Source: Actinomycetes bacterium (lineage in GTDB: Bacteria > Actinomycetota > CALGFH01). Taken from it: a stretch of DNA of 8,039 nt. The notes under the pieces are model-generated. The model made no database searches, had not been told where the DNA came from, and saw only the letters and a list, made by a program, of their open reading frames with translations. The DNA lies in NCBI GenBank assembly GCA_030146615.1, contig JASLBL010000278.1, positions 1 through 8,039 of the forward strand, in the 5' to 3' direction. Of this stretch, positions 1 through 7,508 are shown piece by piece; the stretch's first letter is position 1, and every line of letters starts with the position of its first letter. A program made the position numbers and the translations under genes.

Positions 1-33
1 GTACCCCCGGCCAGCACCACCGCTGGGGCAGCC

Positions 34-1623
34 GTGGCCGGCGGGACGACCGCATCCTCCACGACCCTCCCCGGCGAGCCAGCGCGGCCAGCACCTGTCG
101 GCGCTGCGGCGCCCATTCCAGACCACCGTGCACCGACCGGCCCGACGGTGGGGCCAGTACAGGCAGGGCGCAGCACCGCTGACGCCCCCAAGGACCTACC
201 TACCCCCACCTGGACCGCGCCGAACAGGCTTGCCCAACGCCTTCTCCGCTCAGGCGCTGGTCCGGTCCGCGAGGCGCAGCGGACACTCCAAGGCACCGTC
301 GACGAGCTCTCGGAGCTGTCACCCCGTGACCTGCTCATCCTCCTCCTGGCGATCCTCTTATCCATGGGGCTGACGGGTGTGGCCGGTACCACGCTCTGGT
401 GGATGCTGCACGCCTGGCGGACTCCAGCGACCCTGACAGGGACCGGCTTCTCGGGTCTGACCCGTGGACCCCGGCGGTCCTTCTCGCTGATCGTGCCGGC
501 CCGTCACGAGGAGACCGTCCTTGACACCACCCTCGCCCAGCTCGCGCTGAGCGACCATCCCGACTTCGAGATCCTCGTGGTGGTCGGCCACGACGACCCG
601 GCCACCCTTGCCGTGGCCGAACAGGCGGCCCGCCGCCATCCCGACAAGATCCGCGTCCTGGTCGACACCAACTGGCCCAAGAACAAACCAAAGGCCCTCA
701 ACACGGCGCTCACCCAGTGCCGGGGCCAGATCACAGGGGTCTTCGACGCCGAGGACGGGGTCCACCCCCAGCTGCTGCGCCATGTCGACGGTCAATTCAC
801 CGACACCGGCGCCGACGTCGTCCAGGCCGGGGTCCAGCTCATGAACTACCAGGCGAGCTGGTACGCGCTGCGCAATGTCCTCGAGTACTACTTCTGGTAT
901 CGCAGCCGCCTCCACTTCCACGCCGGACAACGGTTCATCCCCCTCGGCGGCAACACCGTGTTCATCCGCACCGAGCTGCTGCGCCAGGTCGGTGGCTGGG
1001 ACCCCGAGTGCCTGGCTGAGGACTGCGAGCTGGGCGTCCGGCTCAGCTCCCGCGGAGCCAGGATGGTCGTCGCCTACGATCCGACGATGGTCACCCAGGA
1101 GGAGGCACCGGCGAGCCTCCGAGCCCTGTTCAAGCAGCGCACCCGCTGGAACCAGGGGTTCCTGCAGGTGCTCCGCAAGGGCGAGTGGCGCCGCCTTCCG
1201 AGCAGGCGCCAGCGCCTGCTCGCCCGCTACACCCTCGCCATGCCGTTTCTGCAGGCCTTCACCGGCCTCCTGATTCCGCTGTCCCTCGCGGCCATCGTGC
1301 TGCTGTCGCTTCCTGTGCTCGCCGCCCTCCTCAGCTACCTGCCGCTGATTCCGACCATCATGGTCGTCGCCGTCGAGGCGGCCGCCCTCGGCGAGTTCTG
1401 CCGTCGCTACGGCCGTCGGCCCAAACCCAGGGGCTATGTGCGGCTCGTGCTCGGCGCGCTTCCCTACCATGCGCTCCTCGCAGCCGCCGCCGTCCGGGCC
1501 GTCGCCCGGGAGCTACGAGGGGAACGGGGCTGGGAGAAGACCGCCCATATCGGGGCGCACCGCCGGGTGGATAGCTCCCCGCGGCCGACCCTCGCCCACC
1601 TGGCCGGCTCGCGGAGGCCGTGA
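34..1623 (+). CDS. Membrane glycosyltransferase family 2 (processive synthase-like), 5' end uncertain
   Basis: Likely transfers sugar from a nucleotide-sugar at the inner face of the membrane to a growing polysaccharide or lipid-linked glycan. Residues 1-95 are rich in Pro, Ala and Thr and probably disordered. One membrane helix lies at about 98-125. The GT-A domain starts at F150 (motif SLIVPARHEE). DAED at 238-241 fits the metal and nucleotide-sugar site, E329-D330 (EDCELG) fits the catalytic-base region, and QRTRW at 368-372 matches the Q(Q/R)xRW acceptor motif of processive GT2 enzymes such as cellulose and glucan synthases. Several helices follow at about 400-490, and then a short basic tail with GWEKTAH. 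No PilZ-like motif is seen. The frame has no stop between base 1 and the GTG at 34, and that GTG has only a weak upstream GGGG, so the true start may lie outside the window or further in (GTG at 148). The polymer made cannot be told. A TTA codon occurs at residue 109. Confidence 0.88.
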   Translation: MAGGTTASSTTLPGEPARPAPVGAAAPIPDHRAPTGPTVGPVQAGRSTADAPKDLPTPTWTAPNRLAQRLLRSGAGPVREAQRTLQGTVDELSELSPRDLLILLLAILLSMGLTGVAGTTLWWMLHAWRTPATLTGTGFSGLTRGPRRSFSLIVPARHEETVLDTTLAQLALSDHPDFEILVVVGHDDPATLAVAEQAARRHPDKIRVLVDTNWPKNKPKALNTALTQCRGQITGVFDAEDGVHPQLLRHVDGQFTDTGADVVQAGVQLMNYQASWYALRNVLEYYFWYRSRLHFHAGQRFIPLGGNTVFIRTELLRQVGGWDPECLAEDCELGVRLSSRGARMVVAYDPTMVTQEEAPASLRALFKQRTRWNQGFLQVLRKGEWRRLPSRRQRLLARYTLAMPFLQAFTGLLIPLSLAAIVLLSLPVLAALLSYLPLIPTIMVVAVEAAALGEFCRRYGRRPKPRGYVRLVLGALPYHALLAAAAVRAVARELRGERGWEKTAHIGAHRRVDSSPRPTLAHLAGSRRP

Positions 1624-3230
1624 TGGCGGCACTTCGGCTCCACGACCTGGAGCAGGCACCTGAAGAGCTGGGACCGCGGCCAGCCGAGGACGCTGTCCGC
1701 GTCAACCGGCTTCGACAGCTCCTCGGCCGGGCCTGGGCCCAGCGCACCGGTGTCTTGCTGGTGGCCGCCGTCCTGGCCGTGGTCGCCGTCGTGCACGCCT
1801 GGGGCATGACCCGCGCCCCCCAGCGAGGCGACGACGAAGGCACCTATGTCTCCCAGGCATGGGCCGTCCAGCATTGGCAAACGCTGGCCCACTACACCTA
1901 CTGGTACGACCACCCACCGGTTGGCTGGATCCTCATCGCGGGCTACACCGCAGCGACGCGAGCGTTCGCCCGCGCCCCCAACGCCGTGGCCGCCGGCCGG
2001 GAGTTCATCTTCGTCCTGCAGCTGGTGAGCTGCGGCCTGTTGTATGTGCTGGCCCGTCGAGTTGGCCTGCGCCGGGCGGCCGCCGCCGCGGCGGTCCTGT
2101 TGTTCTCGCTCTCGCCGATCGCGCTGACGTTCCACCGGGCCGTGTACCTGGACAATATCGCGACACCGTTCCTGCTGGCCGCCTTCGTCTTGGTACTCTC
2201 CCCTGCCCGCCGCCTGGCCGCCCATATGGGCAGCGGTCTGTGTTTCGGCCTGGCCGTGCTCTGCAAGGAGACAAGCCTGCTCCTGCTGCCGGCCCTGGCC
2301 TGGCAGTTCTGGGGGACAGCGGACCGACGGACCCGCCGCTACAGCGCCGTCCTCGCCGGCTCGCTGTTCCTGCTCACCGGGTCGATGTACCTGCTGTATG
2401 CGCTGCTGCGGGGCGAGCTCCTGCCCGGCCCGGGGCACGTCAGCCTGTTCGACGGCGTCTGGTGGCAGCTGTTCAACCGGCGGGTGGGAGGAAGCCTGTT
2501 CGACCCCACAAGCTACAACCATGACACCGTCGTCTCCTGGCTCCAGCTCGACCCCTGGCTGCTGGCCGCGGCGCTCGTGCTGGCCCCGGTCGCGCTCGCG
2601 ATCCGTCGGCTTCGGCCACTGACCGCCGGCTTTCTGCTGCCCGTCGCCATCATCACGCGCCCCGGCTACCTGCCGATCCCGTTCGTCATCGGGCTGCTCC
2701 CCTTCGCGGCGCTGATCGTCCCCGCGGTGGCCGATGCCGCCTGGGGACGGCCGTGGCCCTCCCTGACCCCGAACGCGCGAATCTGGTCAATTACCGGCCG
2801 GGTAGCCGTAACCGCCAGCTTGATCACCGCGGCTCTGGCGGTGGGTCCACAGTGGCGGGACAAAGATCGGGACCTGATGATCACCGATCACAATGCCCCC
2901 CTCGCCCAGGCCGAACGGTGGATCGCCGCAAACCTGCCGCCGAACAGCCGGATGGTTGTCGACGACGCGATCTGGGTCGACCTGGTCCGCCGTGGCCACC
3001 CACCCAGGCACGTGGTGTGGTTCTGGAAGCTCGGCACCGACCCCGAGGTCGACGCGTACTACCCCAACGGTTGGCGTGACTTCGACTACGTCGTCTCCAC
3101 GGGTGCCATGCGCGGGTCGTCGAACGTCATCCCGGAGCTCAAGACGATGCTCGGCCACAGCAGACCCCTGGTCTCCTTCGGGCACTATGGGGAGGAGATA
3201 CAGATCCTCGAGGTCCGACCCAACGGGTGA
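1620..3230 (+). CDS. GT39/ArnT-like polytopic glycosyltransferase
   Basis: Belongs by pattern to the GT-C fold GT39/PMT/ArnT group, which uses polyprenyl-phosphate sugars and transfers the sugar on the outer face of the membrane. After a cytosolic start and a first helix at about 41-61, the first external loop carries D71-D72-E73, matching the catalytic Asp-Glu of the family, and then YDHPPVGW (D97-H98-P99-P100). HRAVYLDN at 172-179 and CKETS around K216-E217 are further family-like loops. About ten to eleven hydrophobic segments run to about residue 407. Residues 408-536 form a hydrophilic, probably extracytoplasmic region (AERWIAANLPPNSRMVVDD and a final Tyr/Trp-rich part), often seen in actinobacterial members. 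The start is GTG at 1620 or the adjacent ATG at 1623; either overlaps the TGA (1621-1623) of the preceding glycosyltransferase, so coupled translation is likely. Substrate and acceptor are unknown; lipid, protein and polysaccharide are all possible. Confidence 0.87.
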   Translation: MMAALRLHDLEQAPEELGPRPAEDAVRVNRLRQLLGRAWAQRTGVLLVAAVLAVVAVVHAWGMTRAPQRGDDEGTYVSQAWAVQHWQTLAHYTYWYDHPPVGWILIAGYTAATRAFARAPNAVAAGREFIFVLQLVSCGLLYVLARRVGLRRAAAAAAVLLFSLSPIALTFHRAVYLDNIATPFLLAAFVLVLSPARRLAAHMGSGLCFGLAVLCKETSLLLLPALAWQFWGTADRRTRRYSAVLAGSLFLLTGSMYLLYALLRGELLPGPGHVSLFDGVWWQLFNRRVGGSLFDPTSYNHDTVVSWLQLDPWLLAAALVLAPVALAIRRLRPLTAGFLLPVAIITRPGYLPIPFVIGLLPFAALIVPAVADAAWGRPWPSLTPNARIWSITGRVAVTASLITAALAVGPQWRDKDRDLMITDHNAPLAQAERWIAANLPPNSRMVVDDAIWVDLVRRGHPPRHVVWFWKLGTDPEVDAYYPNGWRDFDYVVSTGAMRGSSNVIPELKTMLGHSRPLVSFGHYGEEIQILEVRPNG

Positions 3231-3258
3231 GGCTGCGTCTGTCACACGGCCGCAGCCT
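3230..3258 (+). terminator. Stem-loop at the end of the glycosyltransferase pair
   Basis: A perfect 8-base stem, AGGCTGCG (3230-3237) with CGCAGCCT (3251-3258), begins on the last base of the TGA stop. After one mismatch, four inner pairs (3239-3242 with 3246-3249, one of them G-T) leave a three-base loop. No T-run follows, so it is either an intrinsic terminator of the U-less type reported in actinomycetes or an RNA 3'-end stabiliser. The position is what favours a termination role. Confidence 0.5.
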
Positions 3259-3905
3259 GTTCGGGGCGACAGCCTGACGTCCGTGGTAGGGCCGGCAGTC
3301 ACGAGCACAGCAGCGCTTCGGTGTCACCGGAATTGGTCGGCCAGGAATAATCGTGCCGGCGGATGTTCCGGTCCCTTGGAGGATTGGATCTCGGTCGGCC
3401 TGATCGCACGGGAAACGTGCATCCCACAGCCGGCGTTTCAGTCCATGCGGACCACTTGGGGAACCTGTCGGATCTTGGGATCTGGAGGCTCTTGTCAACC
3501 AGCTTCCCGAGGTTCGGGCTCTATCCGCTTGAGCCGAATTCCGCCGATCAGGCGAAGGCCAGCAAGGGCGGGCAGCATGGGCGTCGACTCCTCGAAGGCC
3601 TCGTCACCGAAATTGGCGACGGCTGGCCGCGGCGCCGCTCGGCCCGGAGCGCCCGGTTCGCCCAGAGCCCGCTGGCCACGGTCGCGGTGAGCGAGGGCGC
3701 CGCCCTTGATGTCGGCCGCCAGCGGCACCCGGAGCCGATCGTTGGCACGAGCGCTGGCGCAGCTTCCCCTCCGCTGCGCGAAGGCCGGCGGGTCGATCTT
3801 GGGTGGAATCGAGCCGATGGCCGCCGCTCAGCTGCGGACGGCGGCTGCCGATGAGCCAGCGGACGCCGCACCGGACCGGGCGGCGGGAGGGGAGGGTGCA
3901 TCGGC
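3259..3905. other. Gene-poor interval of about 650 bases
   Basis: No convincing gene is visible here. Plus-strand frames through it (for example up to the TGA at 3852-3854) have no recognisable domain, no good ribosome binding site and erratic codon third positions. The stretch 3290-3560 looks less GC-rich than the flanking genes. A minus-strand frame open from about 3827 to the stop at 3495-3497 gives a somewhat protein-like but unrecognised peptide of about 110 residues, with a possible GTG start at 3726-3728, and could be a decayed gene. An imperfect 15-base direct repeat (13 matches) lies at 3323-3337 and 3603-3617. The promoter of the downstream GGDEF-EAL gene should lie here, but no convincing -35/-10 pair with normal spacing was found. 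Confidence 0.5.
3891..3895 (+). promoter_or_regulatory. Ribosome binding site of the GGDEF-EAL gene
   Basis: GGAGG lies in a purine-rich run 10 bases before the GTG at 3906. The in-frame stop at 3852-3854 rules out starts further upstream, and the in-frame ATG at 3921 lies 25 bases from this site, so GTG 3906 is favoured. Confidence 0.6.
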
Positions 3906-6269
3906 GTGGCGGACGACACCATGGCAGGTCAGGCGCGAACCCGCGCCGGCCTGCCGGCCGTCCGGGCGGGCCTGCTGCTGCCGGCCAATGCGGCGATCAT
4001 GGTGCTGGCCGTGGGCTGGTTCGCGGTCAATCTGCGGGGTCCGCGCGGGCCACAGCCGCTTGGCTGGCTCGCGCCGCCGCTGTCCGCCGCCCTGACCGCG
4101 ATGGTCCTGCGGCGGGCCGCCGCAGCCCCCGGCCTGCCGGCCCCGGCCCGGCGCTTCTGGGCCAAACTCAGCCTGGTCTGCGTCCTGACCGTGGTCGGCG
4201 TGCTGCTCCAGGCCTGGCACGCCCTGACCCGGTCGCGGCCGGCCCCGCCGGGAAGCGTCCCACCCGACGCCCTGCTGGTCTTCCTGGTCGCCGTCCTCGT
4301 CGTGCTCTGGGCCCTGCTGCGGATCCCCATGGGCGTCCGGTCCCGCGGCGCCCGGCTGCGCCTGGGACTGGACGCGCTCACGGTCATGCTCGGCGCCGCC
4401 CTGTTCATCTGGTACCTCGTCCTCAGCCCGATGCTGACGAGCTGGGGCGCCGGCTCGGTCTGGGGGTCGGTCTTTGTGGCCACCCTGGCCGTGCTGGCCG
4501 TGGCCGCGACCTCCAAGGTCGTGCTGGCCGGCGCCGAGCCGGTGGACGCCGGCGCGCCGCGCCTGCTCGCCCTCGGCCTGCTCGGTGGCGGGCTCAGCTC
4601 CGGGGTCACGCCGCTGATCGCCCACCAGCCGCACCTGGCCGCCGCGCAGCTCGCCCTGCCGATCATCTCCCTGATCGTCTCGTGCGCCGGCGAACGTCAG
4701 CGGAGGGCCGTGGCCAGCCACCAGCAGCCGCGGCGGCGGCGCCCGCCCCGGCCCTACAGCCTGCTGCCCTACGTCGCTGTGGCGGCCACCGATGCGCTGC
4801 TGCTGGTGGTCGCCGTGCGACCCCCGGACGGGCGCGGGCTGGTCGTGGTCGTCGGCGTGGTCACCCTCACCGCGCTGGTGGCGGTCCGCCAGCTCGCCGC
4901 CCTCCACGACAACGCGCGCCTGCTGGACCAACTCCGCCACCAGGAGCAGCAGCTGCGCCACCAGGCCTCGCACGACGCGCTCACCCAGCTGGCCAACCGT
5001 GACCTGTTCGGCGAACGGATCCAGGCGGCGCTCGCCCCCCACCGGCAGGCCGACCGCCTGGCCGTCCTGCTCATCGACCTGGATGACTTCAAGTCGATCA
5101 ACGACACGCTCGGGCACGCGGTCGGCGACGCGCTCCTGGTCGCCGTGGCCGAGCGGCTGCGCAACTGCGTGCGGCCCGGCGACACCGTCGCCCGCCTCGG
5201 CGGCGACGAGTTCGCCGTGCTGCTGGAGCGGGTCGAGCCGGACGCCGTGACCGAGATCGCCGAGCGGGCGCTGGCCGGGTTCGCCCAGCCGATCGTCATC
5301 GACGGGCACACCCTGCTGGTGCAGGCCAGCATCGGCGTTGCCGCCGGCCAGCCCGATGAGGATCCCGGCCAGCTGCTGCGCAACGCGGACGTGGCGATGT
5401 ACACGGCCAAGGAGCGCGGCAAGGGCGGCTATGCGGTCTACGCCCCCGGGATGGACGCCCGCGTCCTCGAGCATGCCCAGCTCGGCGCCGAGCTGCGCCG
5501 GGCACTGCACAGCGGCCAGCTCTACCTCGAGTACCAGCCGATCGTGCGCCTGCCCGATGGGCGTGCCGTCGGCGCCGAGGCGCTGGTCCGCTGGCGGCAC
5601 CCGACCCGGGGCACGATCCCCCCGGCCGCCTTCATCCCCGCCGCCGAGCGCACCGGCCTCATCGTGCCGCTCGGCCGCTGGGTACTCCGCGAGGCCTGCC
5701 GCCAGGCCGCCGAATGGCAGGCGGCCGGCGTAGCGGCCACCATCGGCGTCAACGTGGCCGTCCGCCAGGTCCAGGAACACGGCTTCGCCGCCGAGGTCGC
5801 CGCCGTCCTCCGCGACGCCCACCTGGCGCCGCACCACCTGGTCGTGGAGGTTACCGAGAGCGCCATGCTCGGCGGCGGACACGTCCTGCAGGCGCTGGAG
5901 GCGCTGCACCGCCAGGGCGTGCGCCTGGCCCTGGACGACTTCGGGACTGGCCAGTCCTCCCTCGGGCTGCTGCGGACCTGCCCGGTCGACATCCTCAAGC
6001 TGGACAAGTCCTTCGTCGACGGGGTCACCGGCACCGACCGGCAGGCGGCCGTGGCCGCCGCCATCATCCAGATAGCGCAGGCCCTCAAGCTGGACGCCGT
6101 CGCCGAGGGCATCGAGACCCAGGCGCAGGCCGAGCGGCTGGAGCAGCTCGGCTACCGGCTCGGCCAGGGCTTCCTGTTCGCCAGGCCCCTCCCGGCCGAG
6201 GAGGCCGGCCGCCTGCTGGCCTCCTCGGCGGGCAGATCCGGGGTCACCGCGGAGACCCGCGCCAGCTAA
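3906..6269 (+). CDS. Membrane-bound GGDEF-EAL cyclic-di-GMP enzyme
   Basis: By family, GGDEF domains make c-di-GMP from two GTP, and EAL domains hydrolyse it to pGpG. About ten hydrophobic segments (roughly 22-43, 52-69, 84-107, 122-140, 157-176, 185-206, 220-240, 249-263, 285-305, 312-332) form an N-terminal membrane module that I cannot assign to a named sensor family. A short Gln/His/Leu-rich linker (335-353) that may be a coiled coil leads into the GGDEF domain, which starts at H356-D357. D391 (IDLDDFK) and N399 precede an exact GGDEF at 432-436, and RPGD at 423-426 is in the right place for the product-inhibition I-site. The EAL domain has E558-A-L, N616, EVTES with E651, DDFGTG at 677-682, K701, E734 and E737 in AEGIET, and Q754, so the metal and catalytic set looks complete. 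Both activities are thus possible; which one dominates cannot be read from sequence. The protein ends in the usual family place and appears full length. Confidence 0.96.
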   Translation: MADDTMAGQARTRAGLPAVRAGLLLPANAAIMVLAVGWFAVNLRGPRGPQPLGWLAPPLSAALTAMVLRRAAAAPGLPAPARRFWAKLSLVCVLTVVGVLLQAWHALTRSRPAPPGSVPPDALLVFLVAVLVVLWALLRIPMGVRSRGARLRLGLDALTVMLGAALFIWYLVLSPMLTSWGAGSVWGSVFVATLAVLAVAATSKVVLAGAEPVDAGAPRLLALGLLGGGLSSGVTPLIAHQPHLAAAQLALPIISLIVSCAGERQRRAVASHQQPRRRRPPRPYSLLPYVAVAATDALLLVVAVRPPDGRGLVVVVGVVTLTALVAVRQLAALHDNARLLDQLRHQEQQLRHQASHDALTQLANRDLFGERIQAALAPHRQADRLAVLLIDLDDFKSINDTLGHAVGDALLVAVAERLRNCVRPGDTVARLGGDEFAVLLERVEPDAVTEIAERALAGFAQPIVIDGHTLLVQASIGVAAGQPDEDPGQLLRNADVAMYTAKERGKGGYAVYAPGMDARVLEHAQLGAELRRALHSGQLYLEYQPIVRLPDGRAVGAEALVRWRHPTRGTIPPAAFIPAAERTGLIVPLGRWVLREACRQAAEWQAAGVAATIGVNVAVRQVQEHGFAAEVAAVLRDAHLAPHHLVVEVTESAMLGGGHVLQALEALHRQGVRLALDDFGTGQSSLGLLRTCPVDILKLDKSFVDGVTGTDRQAAVAAAIIQIAQALKLDAVAEGIETQAQAERLEQLGYRLGQGFLFARPLPAEEAGRLLASSAGRSGVTAETRAS

Positions 6270-6291
6270 GCTCCTGCCCGACGACCAGCCG

Positions 6292-6296
6292 GGAGG
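6292..6296 (+). promoter_or_regulatory. Ribosome binding site of the amidohydrolase gene
   Basis: GGAGG, within GGGAGGAG, stands 7 bases before the GTG at 6304 and fixes that start. It lies in the 34-base gap after the TAA of the GGDEF-EAL gene, so the amidohydrolase may be carried on the same transcript while being translated from its own site. Confidence 0.75.
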
Positions 6297-6303
6297 AGCG
6301 GTT

Positions 6304-7473
6304 GTGATCGACATCTTGTACCACGGTTGCGCCGTCGTCGATCAGGTGACGAGATCGCTGGTTCCGGAGATGGCGGTGCTCGTGCAGGGGGGACGGGTGG
6401 GCTGGCTGGGGCCGGCCGAGGAGGCACCCGAACCGAGCCCTGGGGTCGAGGTGATCGACGTTGGGGGGACCACGGCGGTGGCGGGCATGGTGGATGCGCA
6501 CAGCCACCTGACCCTGCCCGGCGGGTCCCATTGGATCGACCGGGCCACCGACCCGACCGATCGGCTGCTGGCGGTGGCCGAGGACAATGCCCGGCTGCTC
6601 CATCAGGCGGGGGTGCGGTGGGCCCGCGATGTCGGAGCCCCGGTCCGGGACGGCCGAGCGCTCAGCCTGACCGTGCGCGATGGCTGGCGGGGTCGGGCGG
6701 GCTATCCGTATGTGCGGGCGGCCGGCTGCTGGCTGGCCCGGACCGGCAGTCTCCCTCCGCAGCTGCCGGTGGAGGTCGAGGACGCCGACGGCTTGCTGGC
6801 CGCCGCCCTCGGCCAGCTGGAGGACGGCGCCGACCTGGTCAAGCTGTACATGGACGGGCCCGACCGCGACACCTCCCCCTTCACCGCCAACGAGGTCCGC
6901 CGGACGGTGGAGGCGGTGCACGCTCGCGGGGCCGGGGTGACCGCGCACAGCTCGCTGCTGCCGGGCGCCCGGGCGGCGGTCGCCGCCGGGGTCGACGCGC
7001 TCGAGCATGGCTTCCGGCTCGACGCCGACCTCACCCGGGCCATGGCCGCCCAGGGGACGGCGCTGGTGGCGACGCTGGCGGTGATGAAATCCTGGGCCAC
7101 GTTCGGGACGACCACCGGGCTGCCCCGGTTCGCCTCGGTGGAGGGGCGGGCTGGGCTGGCCGAGCGCCGGGAGGCGGCGCATGAGTCGGTCCGGCTGGCC
7201 CATGGGGCCGGGGTGCTGATCGCCGCCGGCACCGACTTCGGTGGCGGCTCGCTCCGGGCCAACCAGCTCGCCTGGGAGGTCGAGACGCTGGTCGCCGCCG
7301 GCCTCGAGCCCTACGACGCCCTGGCCGCGGCCACCGTCAACGGCGGGCGGCTGCTGGGTGAGCCCGGCGCCGGTGTCCTTGAGCAGGGTGGCCCGGCCGA
7401 CTTCATGCTCGTCCACGGCGACCCGCTGTCCGACCCCAGGTCACTATGGCGGGTGTGGCGGACCAGCTGGTGA
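6304..7473 (+). CDS. Metal-dependent amidohydrolase (imidazolonepropionase/prolidase-like)
   Basis: A cytosolic hydrolase of the amidohydrolase superfamily; no signal peptide or membrane helix is seen. The N-terminal 60 residues form the small beta-sandwich part (VLVQGGRVGWLG, then VIDVGG). The TIM-barrel core follows with H66 and H68 (VDAHSHL), K180 (LVKLYMDG), H215 (TAHSS), H235 (LEHGF) and D311 (GTDFG). This H-x-H, Lys, His, His, Asp set is that of members with a carboxylated lysine bridging two metals, including the Xaa-Pro dipeptidase-like and related enzymes. The C-terminal strand region closes normally (NGGRLLG, GGPADFMLVHGDPL). At 389 residues the length is usual. The substrate (a cyclic amide, a dipeptide or an N-acyl compound) cannot be told from sequence, and no pathway neighbour helps. 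The gene lies 34 bases after the c-di-GMP gene on the same strand, but a functional link is not obvious. Confidence 0.93.
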   Translation: MIDILYHGCAVVDQVTRSLVPEMAVLVQGGRVGWLGPAEEAPEPSPGVEVIDVGGTTAVAGMVDAHSHLTLPGGSHWIDRATDPTDRLLAVAEDNARLLHQAGVRWARDVGAPVRDGRALSLTVRDGWRGRAGYPYVRAAGCWLARTGSLPPQLPVEVEDADGLLAAALGQLEDGADLVKLYMDGPDRDTSPFTANEVRRTVEAVHARGAGVTAHSSLLPGARAAVAAGVDALEHGFRLDADLTRAMAAQGTALVATLAVMKSWATFGTTTGLPRFASVEGRAGLAERREAAHESVRLAHGAGVLIAAGTDFGGGSLRANQLAWEVETLVAAGLEPYDALAAATVNGGRLLGEPGAGVLEQGGPADFMLVHGDPLSDPRSLWRVWRTSW

Positions 7474-7508
7474 CCCGGACGAGATCCCCATGGGTGTTGG
7501 GAGGCGCT

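Noticed and set aside
358..1470. 370-residue open frame on the minus strand
   Set aside because: Antisense to the GT2 catalytic domain, with His/Gly/Glu-rich shadow composition and no family features.
1500..1623. PilZ domain at the end of the GT2 protein
   Set aside because: The tail after the last helix is only about 40 residues and lacks an RxxxR plus D/NxSxxG pattern.
1464..2522. 352-residue open frame on the minus strand
   Set aside because: Antisense to the GT39-like gene and its overlap with the GT2 gene; Gln/Gly/Arg-rich and without membrane segments or motifs.
3492..3530. TTGTCA as a possible -35 promoter element
   Set aside because: No -10-like hexamer at 16-18 bases; the nearest candidate is over 20 bases away.
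2893..3854. Plus-strand frames running through the gap after the GT39-like gene
   Set aside because: One starts inside the GT39-like gene in another frame, and neither shows a domain, a good ribosome binding site or proper codon bias.
3828..6314. 828-residue open frame on the minus strand
   Set aside because: It lies fully antisense to the GGDEF-EAL gene, whose motifs are complete. It is rich in Gly, Gln, Asp and Arg without domains, as expected when G/C-rich third positions remove stops on the other strand.
6244..7416. 390-residue open frame on the minus strand
   Set aside because: Antisense to the amidohydrolase, which has all metal ligands and a good ribosome binding site.
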